Shown piece after piece: positions 1-11,837 of a stretch of 64,000 bases of DNA. The notes beneath the pieces are model-generated. The model worked only from the letters and a program-made list of their open reading frames with translations, was not told the DNA's origin and did no database searches. This DNA is from Corynespora cassiicola (taxonomy: Eukaryota; Ascomycota; Dothideomycetes; Pleosporales; Corynesporascaceae), in contig JAEUWY010000005.1 of assembly GCA_022059125.1 (NCBI GenBank), positions 372,001 to 436,000 of the forward strand, given 5' to 3'. The stretch's first letter is position 1. Every line of letters starts with the position of its first letter. A program made the position numbers and the translations under genes.

Positions 1-887
1 TTTATGCACTATAAAATTCTAAACATAGTTATCACTGTCTGTTCCAACTGTGCGCTTTACAGTTCTACTGCTTTGTTCCAACTCTGCAAGCTGGGAGAAA
101 GGTACTCCTGAAGCTCTTTTGGAAATTTAATTAGAGATTACCATATTTAAATGTTTAGAACTTCAATTCGAATCCATGATGTAGTTATGGTATCTTTCTA
201 AGCCAGTGTTCGTGCTATGAATTCTTGTGCTGCAAAGCGCTTCCCCGTCATGCGCCCTAGCCTTGACAACCAGACACTGGCAGAATGCAAAAGTGTCGCA
301 TCGGAAACCATCGGACTCATCGCCGACCCGACAAGGACATACTGTACGAGTAGTCCGGGACTATAGAGATAGAGGAATGTAAACCCATCGTCGTATCGTG
401 CGATAGTCTGAGATGAGGTGAGGTAGTTACTACCAGCTCTTTGGAGCTGATATGCGCAATCGCAGGATTGAAAAACTCCTTTATACAGGCCAATGTTGAT
501 ACTAAAGAATCATACAGGTGTATGGTTTTGTATGGAATTGTGTCTATTTGGCAGCTCCTTCTAGAGAAGCCTGTCGTGTCATGTAGCAAACTTGGTAAGG
601 ATGGGGTAGTCTAGTACCTCGCTCGCTAGGAATAGAGGTGATAACCAGCTCGCACAAGCGGCTTAGAAACAACAGAGCGATGGCTATATAACCAAGCAAC
701 AAAAGCTACAAGAGCCACTCGGAGGCTGATTGGTGAAACCAAGTGCAGGGTTGAAAATTCGAGATTATATATCCATTCGTCCCACGTCGCCCTCCTATAC
801 TCTATACACGCCAATCTAGTCTTGCCTATTCACCCCCTCCTTTCCTTGTACCGGTCCGCTCTTTCTTATTTTCCGAACAGATCAACC
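1..887. other. Left-edge intergenic region / PKS-A upstream region
   Basis: No coding region is convincing here. Short open frames on the minus strand (317-589, 626-814) lack domain-like sequence and the codon bias of the neighbours. The last 170 bases form the probable promoter of PKS-A: an ATTGG (inverted CCAAT) lies near 729 and a TTATATAT stretch near 765-772, about 120 bases before the PKS-A ATG. Any further cluster genes to the left would be outside the window. Confidence 0.5.
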
Positions 888-3800
888 ATGGCTGGCAAAT
901 CGGAGCGCTCTTCCACGGCGGCTCCGCCGCCCATGCCGCTGGCCATTGTAGGCATGTCATGTCGCATGCCGGGCAAGGTTGCCTCGCTTGACGACTTCTG
1001 GAACTTGTTGGCCAACTCCAAAGATGGATACAAGGAGTTTCCCAAAGACCGCTTCAACTGGGAAGCGTACTACCACCCGAATCAGGCGCGCAAAGACTCG
1101 ATTCATGTGAAGGACGGATATTTTCTGGACGAGGATGTGGCAAATTTCGATGCGCAGTTCTTTCGAATGAACGCGACGGACGCTAGCTCTTTTGTAAGTC
1201 CTCAAACTCGACTCGAGCTTGTTTATGTGCTGCGACTAACTGTGTGTAGGATCCCCAAGGCCGCATCATCCTGGAGTGTGTTTACGAAGCACTGGAGAAT
1301 GCCGGAATACCAAAAGAAAGCGTTGCAGGAACAAAGGTTGGTGTGTTTTCGACGTCGAATACGTCGGATTACACACTTGAGCTGAAAGACGATACGTGCT
1401 CCATGCCGTCCATGGTAGGTGTTCTTGGCCATGGCTGCATGCTTTCCAATGTAGTGTCGAATGCCTTTGACCTGGTCGGTCCCAGCGTGAGCGTTGACAC
1501 GGCATGCTCGTCAGCCTTTTATGCACTGCAGTTGGCCGCCCAGAGTTTACGCTCCGGTGAGACGGAAACGTGCATAGTGTCTGGATGCGCCCTCAATCTA
1601 TCGCCTTGGCGGTGGACTATGTTGTCCAACCTGACGATGCTGCATCCGGATGGCATAACTAAGGCGCTTGACCCCAATGCGGATTCTGGATATGCGCGTG
1701 GAGAAGGCGCAGCTAGCATCATCTTGAAACCACTGGACCTGGCGATACGCGACAACGACCGGGTACACTGCGTGCTGTCACATGTCGGCGTGAACCACAA
1801 TGGACATACCAACGGATACACGATGCCCGATGCAGGACTGCAAGCTCAACTGATGCAGGAAGTGCAAACCAGAATTAATGTCAAGCCTGACGAGTTTGGC
1901 TTCGTCGAGGCACACGCGCCAGGCACAAGAGTTGGCGACCCCATCGAAGTTTCGGCAATTCAGAAGGTGTTTTCGAGTGATGCCCGCACACCAGAGGAAC
2001 CATTGTTGATAGGTTCGGTCAAGGCCAACGTGGGCCATCTGGAATCGTCGAGTGGATTTCCATCCTTGCTTAAGGCAGCGTTGATGCTGAAGAAGGGCAT
2101 GGTCGTACCCAATGCCAACTTCAAGGACGAATCCATGAATTCGGAGCTGAAAAAACTGAACATGAGGGTACGCTGTGGCCATGATTTCCAGATATGCCAG
2201 TGTTTTTAGTACTAATTGCATCCAGGTACCGATTTCCACGGAGCCCTGGCCAAAGGATAAGCCATATGTGGCTATTAACAATTATGGATTCGGAGGAGCC
2301 AATGCACACTGTATCATGCAGGCGGCGCCGGTTCACGAACCGGATTCCAGCCCAGGAGGCTCTACTACTGGGGCTGAAGAGGACTACCTTTTCGTCCTTT
2401 CTGCCAACGACGAGACCGCTCTAGCACGTACTAGAGAACAGCTGGTACAGTTCCTGGAGTCAGACGACGCAACTGATATCAAAATGCACGACCTGGCGTA
2501 CACGCTAGGACAGCGTCGATCTCAGCTAAGCTGGCGCGCTGCCGTGATTGCATCAGACCTCGACGACCTCGCGATTCAGACGGCATCGCCACGAGTTGTT
2601 CAACGCCGCGTCGGCCGTGCGCCAAAGATTGCCTTTGCCTTTACTGGACAAGGGGCCCAGAAGTTTGGCATGGGGCACGAGCTGCTTCAGTATCCCATTT
2701 TTTCTGCGGCGCTGGAGATGGCCTCGGCCTGTGTTGAGTCGTTTGGCGCCAATTTTTCGCTCCTGGAGGAACTGTATGCCAACGAAGCGACTACGCGTAT
2801 CAACGACGCTGATGTCAGCCAACCAGCCTCGACTGCCATTCAGATTGCCCTTGTAGACCTCCTGCGCTCGTGGGGAGTTGAACCCATGGCTGTTGTGGGC
2901 CACTCTAGTGGTGAAGTTGCGGCCGCTTATGCCGCCGGCATCCTGTCTCTCCCGGGGGCTATGCGCATCGCATACGCGCGCGGTCAGATGGCCATTAGGA
3001 TCAAAACAGTACAGCCAGACTTCAAAGGAGGCATGATGGCAGTTGCTGCAGGGCTAGAAGACATCGTCCCACTCTTGGACATCATCACGTCTGGGATAGT
3101 AGTAGTGGGATGCGAAAATTCGCCCAAGTCGATCACAGTCTCCGGGGAGGAATCGGCACTGGAAGAGCTGGAAACGCTTCTCGAGGAGGACGGACTCCCC
3201 CACAGGCGCCTAGCAGTTCCATTCCCCTACCACTCGCCTTTTCTGGAGCCATACATTGACCAGTACGAGGAGGATATTTGCACGAGTGATACATTCTCTG
3301 GTACGCAACAAAAGGCCGAGTACTTCTCGGCCATGGCAGGGAGAAGGGTCGAGGCGGCAGCCGTGCAGAAACCATCGTACTGGGCGAATAGTGCAAAGTT
3401 CCGTGTTCGGTTCACCTCTGCTATGACAGCGTTGCTGAAGAGCAAGACGCCGCCTGAGGTGATTATCGAGGTTGGACCCAACCCGACCCTCTTGGGTGGC
3501 ATCAAGAGCATCCTCAAGGTGGTCGGAAAACAGGTGCCACACACTGTGGAGGTGTTGGCTAGTCTGCAGCACGGTGGAAATGCACGAACGGCAATGGTGA
3601 AGCTTGCGGCATCTCTGTTTGGCTTTGGCCAAGGGCTGGACCTGGAGCAAATCAACATCTTGGGCGGCAAAGAAAACGGCTCACGCCCACAGCTCGTTGA
3701 TGGTCTCAAGCCGTATCCGTGGACGCGAAGCCGATACTGGATCGAATCCAGGGTGCGAGACCAGGTCCTATTACGCCCACTCCCCCGCCATGATTTATTG

Positions 3801-6800
3801 GGCCATGAGACTTCCATGTCGAACGATGTCGAAACGGTGTGGAAGAACAACTTTGACGTAGAGGACGTGCCGTGGCTCCAGGGTCATCAGGTCGGGCCAC
3901 TGGCCACCTTTCCGCTTGCTGGCTACGTGAGCGCAGCGCTGGAGGCCAGCAGGCAGCGCGTCCTGGCATGCGGGTTAGGCAGTGACACGGGAGTGACTGG
4001 GTACACTGTGCGTGATTTGCACATCATCGACAAGCTGGTGATTGAGGAAGGCGTACGCGTCGAGTTGATGATCAAGCTGCGGGCATTGGCCAACAGCGAT
4101 GCAGAAGAGTTTGAATTGCTGTCTTGGAATGAGGGCCAGCAAAAGTGGACGCAGCATTGCCGTGCCCTCGTGACTTGCCACAAAAAGGAGGGCAAGGCAC
4201 TCGAGAGCGCAGACAAGAAGGCTGTTGACTGGGCTTCGGCGTGGGACTCGGCACGAACAGGGTGTCACAAGGGCGTGAGCAGCTCGCTGCTCTATCAAGG
4301 GTCAGCAAAGACAGGCCCGCGGCGCACTGGCATGTTCCGCAACGTGTATAATCTGCGCTACGGCGAGGGCAAGACCACGGCCGAGGTGGTTGTATCCGAC
4401 ACTGGCGCCGTCATGCCGCAGCACTACGAATCTTCATTCATCATCCACCCAACGACACTCGATGGCATCTTGCAGTGTGGCGGCTATGTGCCCTTCCTAG
4501 ACGAAGAATTCGCACCAGTTGGCGGTGCTAGCAACGTGTGGGTGCCAAAGGCAGTCGACGAGGTTAGGCTTGTTGTTGGCTCTGGAGAGGTGCAGAAGCC
4601 AGGACAGGTGCTGCAAACCGTCGGCTGCGTCGAACAGGGCACGCAGAGACGGGGAGGCACGTACAAGATGGATGCCGTCGCAGAGGATGCCCGGGTCCAT
4701 GTACGCGGACTGCAACTGGCTGTCGAAGAATCGCTGGCCCTGCAATGGCCTGAGCCACACTACCGATGCTACAAACAAGAGTGGCAGGCTTGCGGAGAGC
4801 TGCCGGCCGAAAAGGTCCAATGGCACGTGTTGACTGGCCCTGGGGGCGACAATACCCAGACAGCAGCGGCGCTAAACAAAGTCTTGGGCAGCAAGATGGT
4901 GGGACTGGGTGACGGGCTGCCAGCCGAAGCTAAATTCTGCATCGTGGTGGACGTGGGAGAGGGCCTGCTAGGCAGTGCGGAGCCAACAGCGTATGAGACC
5001 ATCAAGCAGGCAATCACAACGTGCGACGCAGTTGTGTGGGTGACGCGCGGAGCCTTTTACCATGCTTCCAACCCCACGGCGGGCATGGTGGTCGGCCTTT
5101 TACGGACGGTGCGCAGTGAGATGCAGGCCCTGGTGGCGTCGCTGGACCTCGATGGACGAGGAGACGTCGACGGAGAGGCGGCAGCGGCGCTGGTGGGACG
5201 TGTCGCTGGCCATGTTGCGGCAGCAGCCAAAAGAGGCGACATCAAAGCCGACTTGGAGTTCAGCGAAGACGCAGGCAAGCTGCTGGTGGCGCGCGTGGTG
5301 CGTGATGAAGTGCTGGATGAGAATGTCCAGGCGGCGACGGGAGTGGTGGCGCCGCGGGCCGAGGCATTTGACGCGAACGCGACGCGTGGTGTCTTCGCGC
5401 TACAGCGGCCCGGCGTGACCGACTCGCTGTACCTGCAGCGCATCGACGAAGACGACACTCGGGCTCTGGGCGACGGCGAAGTCGAGGTGCGTGTTGAAGC
5501 CGTGGCACTGGGCGCCGACGATGCCCAAACGCTGCAGGGCCGCGCATTCAGCGGCACTGTGGTTAGCTGCGGCGCCGGCGTTACGCGTGTTGGCGAAGGT
5601 GATCGCGTCTTTGGACTTGCAGACGGCCACGGTGCATTTGCGACTTTTGCCATAGCCCGCGAGACCAGCCTAGGCCGCGTCCCTCATGGCATGGCCTTCG
5701 ACACCGCGGCAGCCCTGCCGGCTACCCTGGGCGCAGCTCGTTTGCTTGTCGACGTGGCCCGCCTGCGCAAGGGCGAGCGCGCTGTCGTTGTTGCAGCGGG
5801 CAGCGCCGTCGGCCAGGCCACAGTCCGCGTCGCCCTGGCTGCTGGTGCTCAAGTCGTTGCTGTTGTCGACTCTTCTGCTGAACATCCATTGGATCTGGCA
5901 GCTTTGGCGGCGGGCCTTGGGCTGCCTGTGGACTGTGTTGTCGACAGCCTCGACACAGTTGCTCCCGCCGACGTGCTGCTCCGCCCCGCCCTCGCCTCCG
6001 CCCCCGCCTCCGCCCACCTTCGGCGAGCCTTGGCGCCCATGGGCCGTTTTGTCCAGCTTGGCGACATTGCGTGGGATGCGGCTCCACGTTTTCCCGCAAC
6101 CTGCAGTATTGCGGCCGCCAACCTGCATGCTCTTGCTGATGCGCTTCCTGCGCGCATGGCCGACTTGGTTGATGCCGTCGCCAACGCAGCTGGTACTAGT
6201 CTTGTCCCTTCGTCTGTCGAGACTCTCGGCCTCGACCGTCTGTCCGATACCCTTGCCAAGCTCTCTCACGACGATCCGGTGGTCCACGTGCTAGTGCCTG
6301 CAGCCGGCAACATCGTCAAGACAACCCCTGCACATCCACCTCGCCCCGCCTTTGACCCTGCCGCTGTCTATCTACTCATTGGCGGCGGCGGAGGCCTCGG
6401 TCGCGTCATTGCAAGATGGATGGTAGATAACGGAGCCAGACACATCGGTTTGCTGTCTCGCACCGCTTCTATGACGCCCGAGGTGCGCAAGCTGGCTGAC
6501 GAGACTGCCACCAAGGGCGCTCAGATCTTCTTGCTGCCCTGCGATGTGACAGACATTCAGCAGGTCAAGCAGGCAGTTGACCAGTGTACCGCCGAAAGAG
6601 GCCCCGTCAAAGGCGTCATCAACGCCGCAATGGTCTTCAGGGGCGGCGTCTTTAGTTCCGTCTCCCACGACGACTTCAATGCCGTCATCCAGCCAAAGGT
6701 CCGTGGAACATGGAACTTGCACCAAGCCCTCAGCGACGCCCCGCTTGACTTTTTCATCCTCATCTCTTCCGTGGCGGGTGTAATGGGCACCCCTGGGCAT

Positions 6801-7478
6801 TCGGCCTACGCAGCCGCCAACACCTTCCTAGACTCCTTTGCCAGGTACCGCACTCTTCGCGGCCTTCCAGCCACCTCTCTAGCTTTGACTGCTGTCGTAG
6901 ATGCTGGCTACATGGCTGAGAATGCTGCCAAGCTGCAGAAGCTCAAGTACGTCGACGAGTTCGAGGGCGAGATCCTCACCACCCAAGACGTTCTAGCCCT
7001 CCTGTCTGCCACAGTCAACGGTCAGACTGCCTCGTCCTGTGAAGGTTTCTGCATTACGGGTGCCGGGTTTGGCTCTGCTCGCAAGTTGCCCCCTTATGCC
7101 AAAGATCCCAGATTTTCCGCTCTTTTATCACGCCATGCCAAAGATCGGGAACAGGGCCCAAGCAACACTGCCGCCTCCAACTCCAGCTCTTTAGCTCGCT
7201 CCCTCGACATGGCCGATGATAAGACCGAAGCCACCCGCGTTCTCCTAAACGCCCTTCGTGTCAAGGTGGCTGAGCTGCAGTTAATTCCCGTGACAGACAT
7301 TCTCGACAACATCACTTTTAACGAGCTCGGTCTCGACAGTCTGACTGGTATGGAACTGTATACTTGGATCGGAAGAGCACTGCGCCTCAAATTTAGGATT
7401 CAGGAGTATGCCAAGTTGGACACTCTTGAGAAACTTGTAGACTGTGTTATGGAGAAGAGAGAGACTGAAGGGCATTGA
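888..7478 (+). CDS. Highly reducing polyketide synthase PKS-A (KS-AT-DH-degenerate ER-KR-ACP)
   Basis: Type I iterative PKS, about 2158 residues from three exons (888-1193, 1250-2167, 2226-7478); both introns are phase 0 and 56-58 bp. The ATG at 888 sits in ATCAACCATGG and gives the canonical KS opening (LAIVGMSCRMPG). KS spans residues 17-445: Cys188 in DTACSS, His324 in EAHAPGT (unusual; normally EAHGTGT) and His364 in KANVGHLE. The AT has FTGQGAQ and Ser635 in GHSSGE. The DH has His near 959 (WLQGHQV) and Asp in HPTTLDG. No methyltransferase motif is seen. The ER region (about 1466-1766) lacks the NFKDVM segment, and its nucleotide site reads AAGSAVGQA instead of HAAAGGVGQA, so ER activity is doubtful. 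KR (LIGGGGGLGR near 1790, YAAANTF near 1933) and ACP (LGLDSL near 2109) look intact. There is no terminal thioesterase, so release must come from another enzyme. A fungal linear reduced polyketide is expected. Confidence 0.93.
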
Positions 7479-7990
7479 GCCTGGGATTGTCTTGATTTGC
7501 AATATGTTATCTATCTAGTAGTAGTGTTTCCTGGATACAATTTTTTGGCTGTTTGGTCTCAAACTAGGTAGTGGATGTAAAGAAATGGGCTCGTTAAACC
7601 CTATGAATATACCAAGTTCTCTTTGCTATATAAATCTGGATATAAAAGTGCTCGTAACTGCCCTGCCCCTTCTAAGCTCACATCAACCTTATCATCCCCA
7701 ACTCTCATGATAATCTTGGGACTCAATAAGCGTCTCGCAGACACGTGATAATAACATCTGGGTTGTCGCCATGTTTAATCGGCTCCAGGACACCAGCCTA
7801 GCCCCTCGTAGACCAGATGTGGCTGTCCGTGCCATTAAGCCCCCAACACGATATCAGGCAATACATACGTGCATGCAAAATCCCTAATCCTACGACAATC
7901 GCATACAAAAAGGGTCCCACACCGCACCGTAGGCAATCCACGCCTTCTACATTTGTCCCACCGACAATCCCTACCTCCAGAACCACAACC
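7479..7990. other. Intergenic region between PKS-A and the first SDR
   Basis: About 510 bases holding the PKS-A 3' UTR and the promoter of the next plus-strand gene. A TATATAAAT stretch near 7627 could be a core promoter element but is far from the SDR start. No coding feature is evident. Confidence 0.4.
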
Positions 7991-9039
7991 ATGGGCTCTT
8001 TTACCGCCCTTCCTCCAAGTATCCTTGACTTTCTGCATGGCCTTCCATGGCTCACATCATTGATTGTAATCGCCTGCACCATCTGCACCTGGAAGGTGCT
8101 GCAACGCGTCAACACGTACTACTCGATTCAATGTCTGAACAATTTTGAAGAAGACGAGACGTGGGACTGGGCCAAAGAGCTGGTCCTGATCACCGGCGGT
8201 TCCAATGGTATCGGCCTTGAGATAGTACGCCGACTCGCACAACGAGGCATCAAAGTCGCAATCTGGGACTTGGTACCTCCCCCTTCCGATCTACTCAGTA
8301 TGTAGTGCATCCCATCTCTCGATCACTACTACCGCCGCCCGCCCCTGTGGGAAGCATCTCCATGCGAAATCACTAACTCAACATCTCCCCTCCAGAAAAC
8401 CCCCACGTGCACTTCTACCCCGTCGACGTAACATCCGAATCCGCCATCCTCTCGACAGCCAAGCACATCCGCACCACCCTCGGCCACCCCACCATCCTCA
8501 TAAATAACGCCGGCATCGCCAAAGCCGAAAACATCCTCGACGAAGATCCGGCCCACCGGCGCCTGCAATTCGAAGTAAACGTCTTCGCCCAGATGCGCCT
8601 GGTGCAGGAATTTCTGCCGGACATGGTCACACACAATCACGGCCACATCGTCACCATGGCCAGTGAGTCGAGCTTCATATCCACCACCAAGATCGTGACG
8701 TACGCGAGCACGAAAGCCGCCGTCATGGCGTTCCACGAGGGTGTGGGACAGGAGCTGAGGGTTAGGTACAATGCACGCAAGGTGAGGACCAGCATCGTGT
8801 TTCCGCACTATGTGAGGACGGCCATGGTCGGGGAGATGACGGCGTTGGAGGGGTTTCCAGAGATGCTACTTACCCCAGAGTATGTGGCCGAGGAGACGGT
8901 TAAGCAGGTGCTGAGTGGCAAGGCGGGGAGGATGGTCTTACCGCCGAATAATGCGTATTTGGCTAGGTTGAGGGGATTTCCGCCTTGGTACATGTATTAT
9001 ATTCACTCCTTGGATCCGGACGTGTATAGGGATCGTTAG
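7991..9039 (+). CDS. Membrane-anchored short-chain dehydrogenase/reductase (17beta-HSD/RDH10-like), SDR-1
   Basis: About 316 residues from two exons (7991-8297, 8396-9039; 98 bp intron, phase 1). The ATG at 7991 (ACCATGG) is preferred over the longer upstream open frame. A hydrophobic N-terminal segment (about residues 18-35) predicts ER-membrane anchoring, followed by the Rossmann motif TGGSNGIG (68-75), NNAG (139-142) and the catalytic Y205-x-x-x-K209 in TYASTKA. The layout matches the extended 17beta-hydroxysteroid dehydrogenase 11/13 and retinol dehydrogenase 10 group, which interconverts ketone and alcohol with NAD(P)(H). It is clearly paralogous to the gene at 16603-17724, with the same domain layout and an intron at the same site and phase. 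In this cluster it probably sets the oxidation state of keto/hydroxyl groups on the polyketide; substrate and direction cannot be read from sequence. Confidence 0.85.
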
Positions 9040-10029
9040 TGGCCTTTGGCTTTGCTTTGTATGGGGTAGCTGGGCAGATCTTGTTTGCTATGAATTCATT
9101 CGACCATATTGCGGCTGTACAGAAGATGTCTATTAGTGTGTATAGAAATTGTTTTACTCTTTGAAGTATCTAGGGCCGTTGCTTCTTAGTGCCTCGACAG
9201 TGGCCCTGAATAAACTTTCAGTCTCAAACTCAGGGAATTTGGTGTATTATCACTGGGCTCTGTAGCTTTGAGGGATTCTCAAAAAGAAATTGATCGGATT
9301 AGCAATTACAGTGTGGCAGGCAAACTAATCAACGTGGACAAGTGTGTTCAACTTCGAGTCTTTGAAAAATCAATGTATTACCAACTTCTTTCTGCGAGTG
9401 TAACAGTACTCTGTCACCCCCCAAGGTTGAATCGATGATTATTCGTTTCTGAATGCATTCGATCGAAAGACTGAATGGGCTTCTGCGTGTTTGCATGAAA
9501 TTGTCCAGAGCACCCCTGGCCCGTTCTGCTAATTTCATGAGTTGAAAAAGGATCCCCTCGGGATCCATGTACAACGCATTCTCTCCAATAAGCAAATATA
9601 GTCGAGGTGATTTGAAGTTCCATTTACGTAAAAGGCTTCGCATGACTGACCCACATTGATTAGTTGCCCTGCTAGGCTCGTCGTGGATCATCCTACGGCG
9701 CCGCATATTAGCAGCATTCCCAAAATGAGACACCGATAACAAAGTCTGAATCCCTCGTTCAAAAATTCAGTCGTAAGATGATCCAAATCCTCGATCGAAC
9801 TCGATGTCTTGCGTTTGAAAAATCACACTGGCTCTCTTTATGAACAGGTATCTTTCGTTCAGTGTTGGTTTCGCAGCCCCACTCGGAATCGCAAATCAGC
9901 TCGGAAGAGCTGTTCTCCATCACTCGACCGAGCGTCTGTAGGTGCGCAGCACCCCAATCATCTACCTATAAAATCATGTTAAAGTAGCGCGGAAATTCCC
10001 GCAACATTTTTTACTAACCTGCAGCTGAA
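9040..10029. other. Intergenic region, about 1 kb, no supported gene
   Basis: Holds the 3' end of SDR-1 and the promoter of the FabG-like gene. A 137-codon minus-strand open frame at 9329-9742 has no recognisable motif or strong codon bias and is not called. It could be the remnant of a lost gene. Confidence 0.4.
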
Positions 10030-10806
10030 ATGACCTCACTCCAAGGGAAGGTGGCTATTGTGACGGGAGCCTCTCGCGGCATCGGGGCAGCCATCGCCCT
10101 CGATCTCGCCAAGCAAGGCGCTCAAGTCGCCGTGACCTTTGTCTCGTCATCGAGCAGCGCAGGAGCCGACAAGGTCGTGTCGCAGATTAACAGTCTGGGC
10201 AATGGCGCGCGGGCAATCAAGATCCAAATGGACATTGCGCACGCCGACGCGCCGCGCATCGTCGTCGAGCAGACCCAGGCAGCCTTCGGCCCCAGTATCG
10301 ACATCCTAGTCAACAACGCAGGCATCGGCATTCGCAAACCCTTCCTCGAGACGACACCCGAAGACTTTGATCGCTGCATTAATGTCAATCTGCGCGGTAC
10401 ATTTTTCATGTCGCAGGCTGTGGTCCCACACTTGCGCCGCCCCGGCCGCATCGTCAACATTAGCTCCATTGTCTCGCATGCCGGTGGGCCTCTGTACGGT
10501 ATATACGGGGCATCAAAGGCAGGAATTGAGGCTTTCACGCGTTCCCTTGCTGCCGTTATTGGTCCGCAGGGGCACAGCGTGAATACCGTGTTGCCTGGCC
10601 TTACCGACACGGACATGTTGACCGCCATCACCCAAGACGAGGAATCTGCAAACTATCACCGTGCAGTCGCTGCTGCAACTCCGATGGAGGGTAGAGTGGC
10701 GACGCCTGAAGAGATAGCCATGGTGGTGTCTTTCTTGGTTGGGCCACAAAGCCAGTGGGTTACGGGGCAGTCGATCAGTGCCACAGGTGGACTTTTGATG
10801 TTATAA
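10030..10806 (+). CDS. FabG-like short-chain dehydrogenase/reductase, SDR-2
   Basis: A single-exon, soluble classical SDR of 258 residues. The start MTSLQGKVAIVTGAS is typical. Visible motifs are TGASRGIG (12-19), the NNAG box (95-98), the catalytic serine pair at 145-146 (NISSIV), and Y159-G-A-S-K163. The C-terminus VTGQSISATGG is characteristic of 3-oxoacyl-ACP reductase-like and fungal secondary-metabolite SDRs. It lacks a membrane anchor and is not closely similar to SDR-1 or the 16603-17724 gene, so it is an independent member of the superfamily. Its 3' end converges with the FSH hydrolase (154 bp apart). Likely role: NADPH-dependent reduction (or oxidation) of a pathway ketone. No direct evidence for substrate. 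Confidence 0.88.
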   Translation: MTSLQGKVAIVTGASRGIGAAIALDLAKQGAQVAVTFVSSSSSAGADKVVSQINSLGNGARAIKIQMDIAHADAPRIVVEQTQAAFGPSIDILVNNAGIGIRKPFLETTPEDFDRCINVNLRGTFFMSQAVVPHLRRPGRIVNISSIVSHAGGPLYGIYGASKAGIEAFTRSLAAVIGPQGHSVNTVLPGLTDTDMLTAITQDEESANYHRAVAAATPMEGRVATPEEIAMVVSFLVGPQSQWVTGQSISATGGLLML

Positions 10807-10959
10807 CACTTGAGCTGCAATGCCACGTTGAGACGAAGTAAAGACTCTTTATAATTGCGGGGACACAGCATAGTAACAATGTTATGTACGTGTTTTATAA
10901 GAAAATAGTAAGCTCGAGCCATTCTCGATCATTGCAAACACTTCTGGATCTATCGCGTG

Positions 10960-11837
10960 CTACTTCAGATCCGCCGTCTTGCTTGCCATTTCTAACATTC
11001 TTTCTGCAATCTGATTGATCTCCTGCGGTTGGATCGGTATCCTGTGATCCCCCTCCCATTCAAGGATACTCTTGGTATCTTCTGAGCAATATTTTTCGTA
11101 AAGCCTCCACTGCCTAGGTGCCCATTCGTCTTGCACTCCAATGACGTGAAGAGTCGGCCTTTCTATCAACACTTTGCCGGTGGGGTCAAACTTGTCCAAT
11201 TCAAGGTGGGCCACGTCTAGTTCCGTCGGGCTTTGCAACGGGAGATCTTCAAGGCCAGGCGATAGGGCAACCAGCGGTGCAGGCCCGGAGAAAAACACAC
11301 CAAACCGCCAATCCTGGCTCCATAACGTAGTCTCCACATCATTCCCTTCGTAGCCGTGTATCGATCCCCCTGAACTGCGGACGGCCTGTCGTCGTTGCGA
11401 CTCGTATAGTAGCGACGCGCCGAGTCGCGCCCCCTGACTAAACCCAAGGAAGCCGATCCAAGGGCCCGTTGCACCTGCCTGGTTGTCTTCCAGCATTGCG
11501 TCCTCGAGGCATCGACGGAGGGCTTCTATGTGGAATCGAGGTTTGAGGATGCGGTGCTTGGGGGACCATCGGAGCCATCGTCTGAAGGGATCGGCGCCTC
11601 CATATACAGGCAACACTCCTGGACCAGCATCGCAGAAAAAGGGTCCATTGGCGAAGACGAAACGAAATGATGAGGATAGTTGTTCGCGCAGCATGCGAGT
11701 TTGGAGAAAGAGGACGTCTCCATTTGAACCCACGCCTGTTCGCTTCTCATTAGCCAAAAACACCACAACAGAGATTTTTAGAGAAGAGACATACCGTGGA
11801 GGCATAGAATACGGGGTAGCTTTAGAGTATCAGACAT
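10960..11837 (-). CDS. FSH1-type serine hydrolase (candidate polyketide-releasing thiohydrolase)
   Basis: About 272 residues from two exons (11795-11837 and 10960-11735; intron 11736-11794, phase 1). Exon 1 gives MSDTLKLPRILCLHG, the usual start of the FSH (DUF341) alpha/beta-hydrolase family, and joins in frame to the VGSNGDVLFLQ region. The triad is visible: Ser114 in GFSQGA, Asp217 in VQDEW and His245 in GDHRIP. Family members inside fungal PKS clusters (LovG is the known example) hydrolyse the thioester holding the finished chain on the ACP. Neither PKS here has a thioesterase domain, so this is the best candidate for product release. It is divergently transcribed from the ABC transporter across about 700 bp, suggesting shared control. 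Other acyl-ester hydrolysis remains possible. Confidence 0.85.

Noticed and set aside
317..814. Minus-strand open frames at 317-589 and 626-814 upstream of PKS-A
   Set aside because: No domain-like sequence or coding bias; they overlap the probable PKS-A promoter.
5670..6287. Long open frames antisense to PKS-A in its GC-rich half, and similar ones antisense to PKS-B
   Set aside because: They are shadows produced by high GC and few stop codons; composition is Arg/Ala/Pro/Ser-rich with no motifs.
9329..9742. 137-codon minus-strand frame as a real gene
   Set aside because: No recognisable family, weak codon bias, no splice partners; kept only as a low-interest note.
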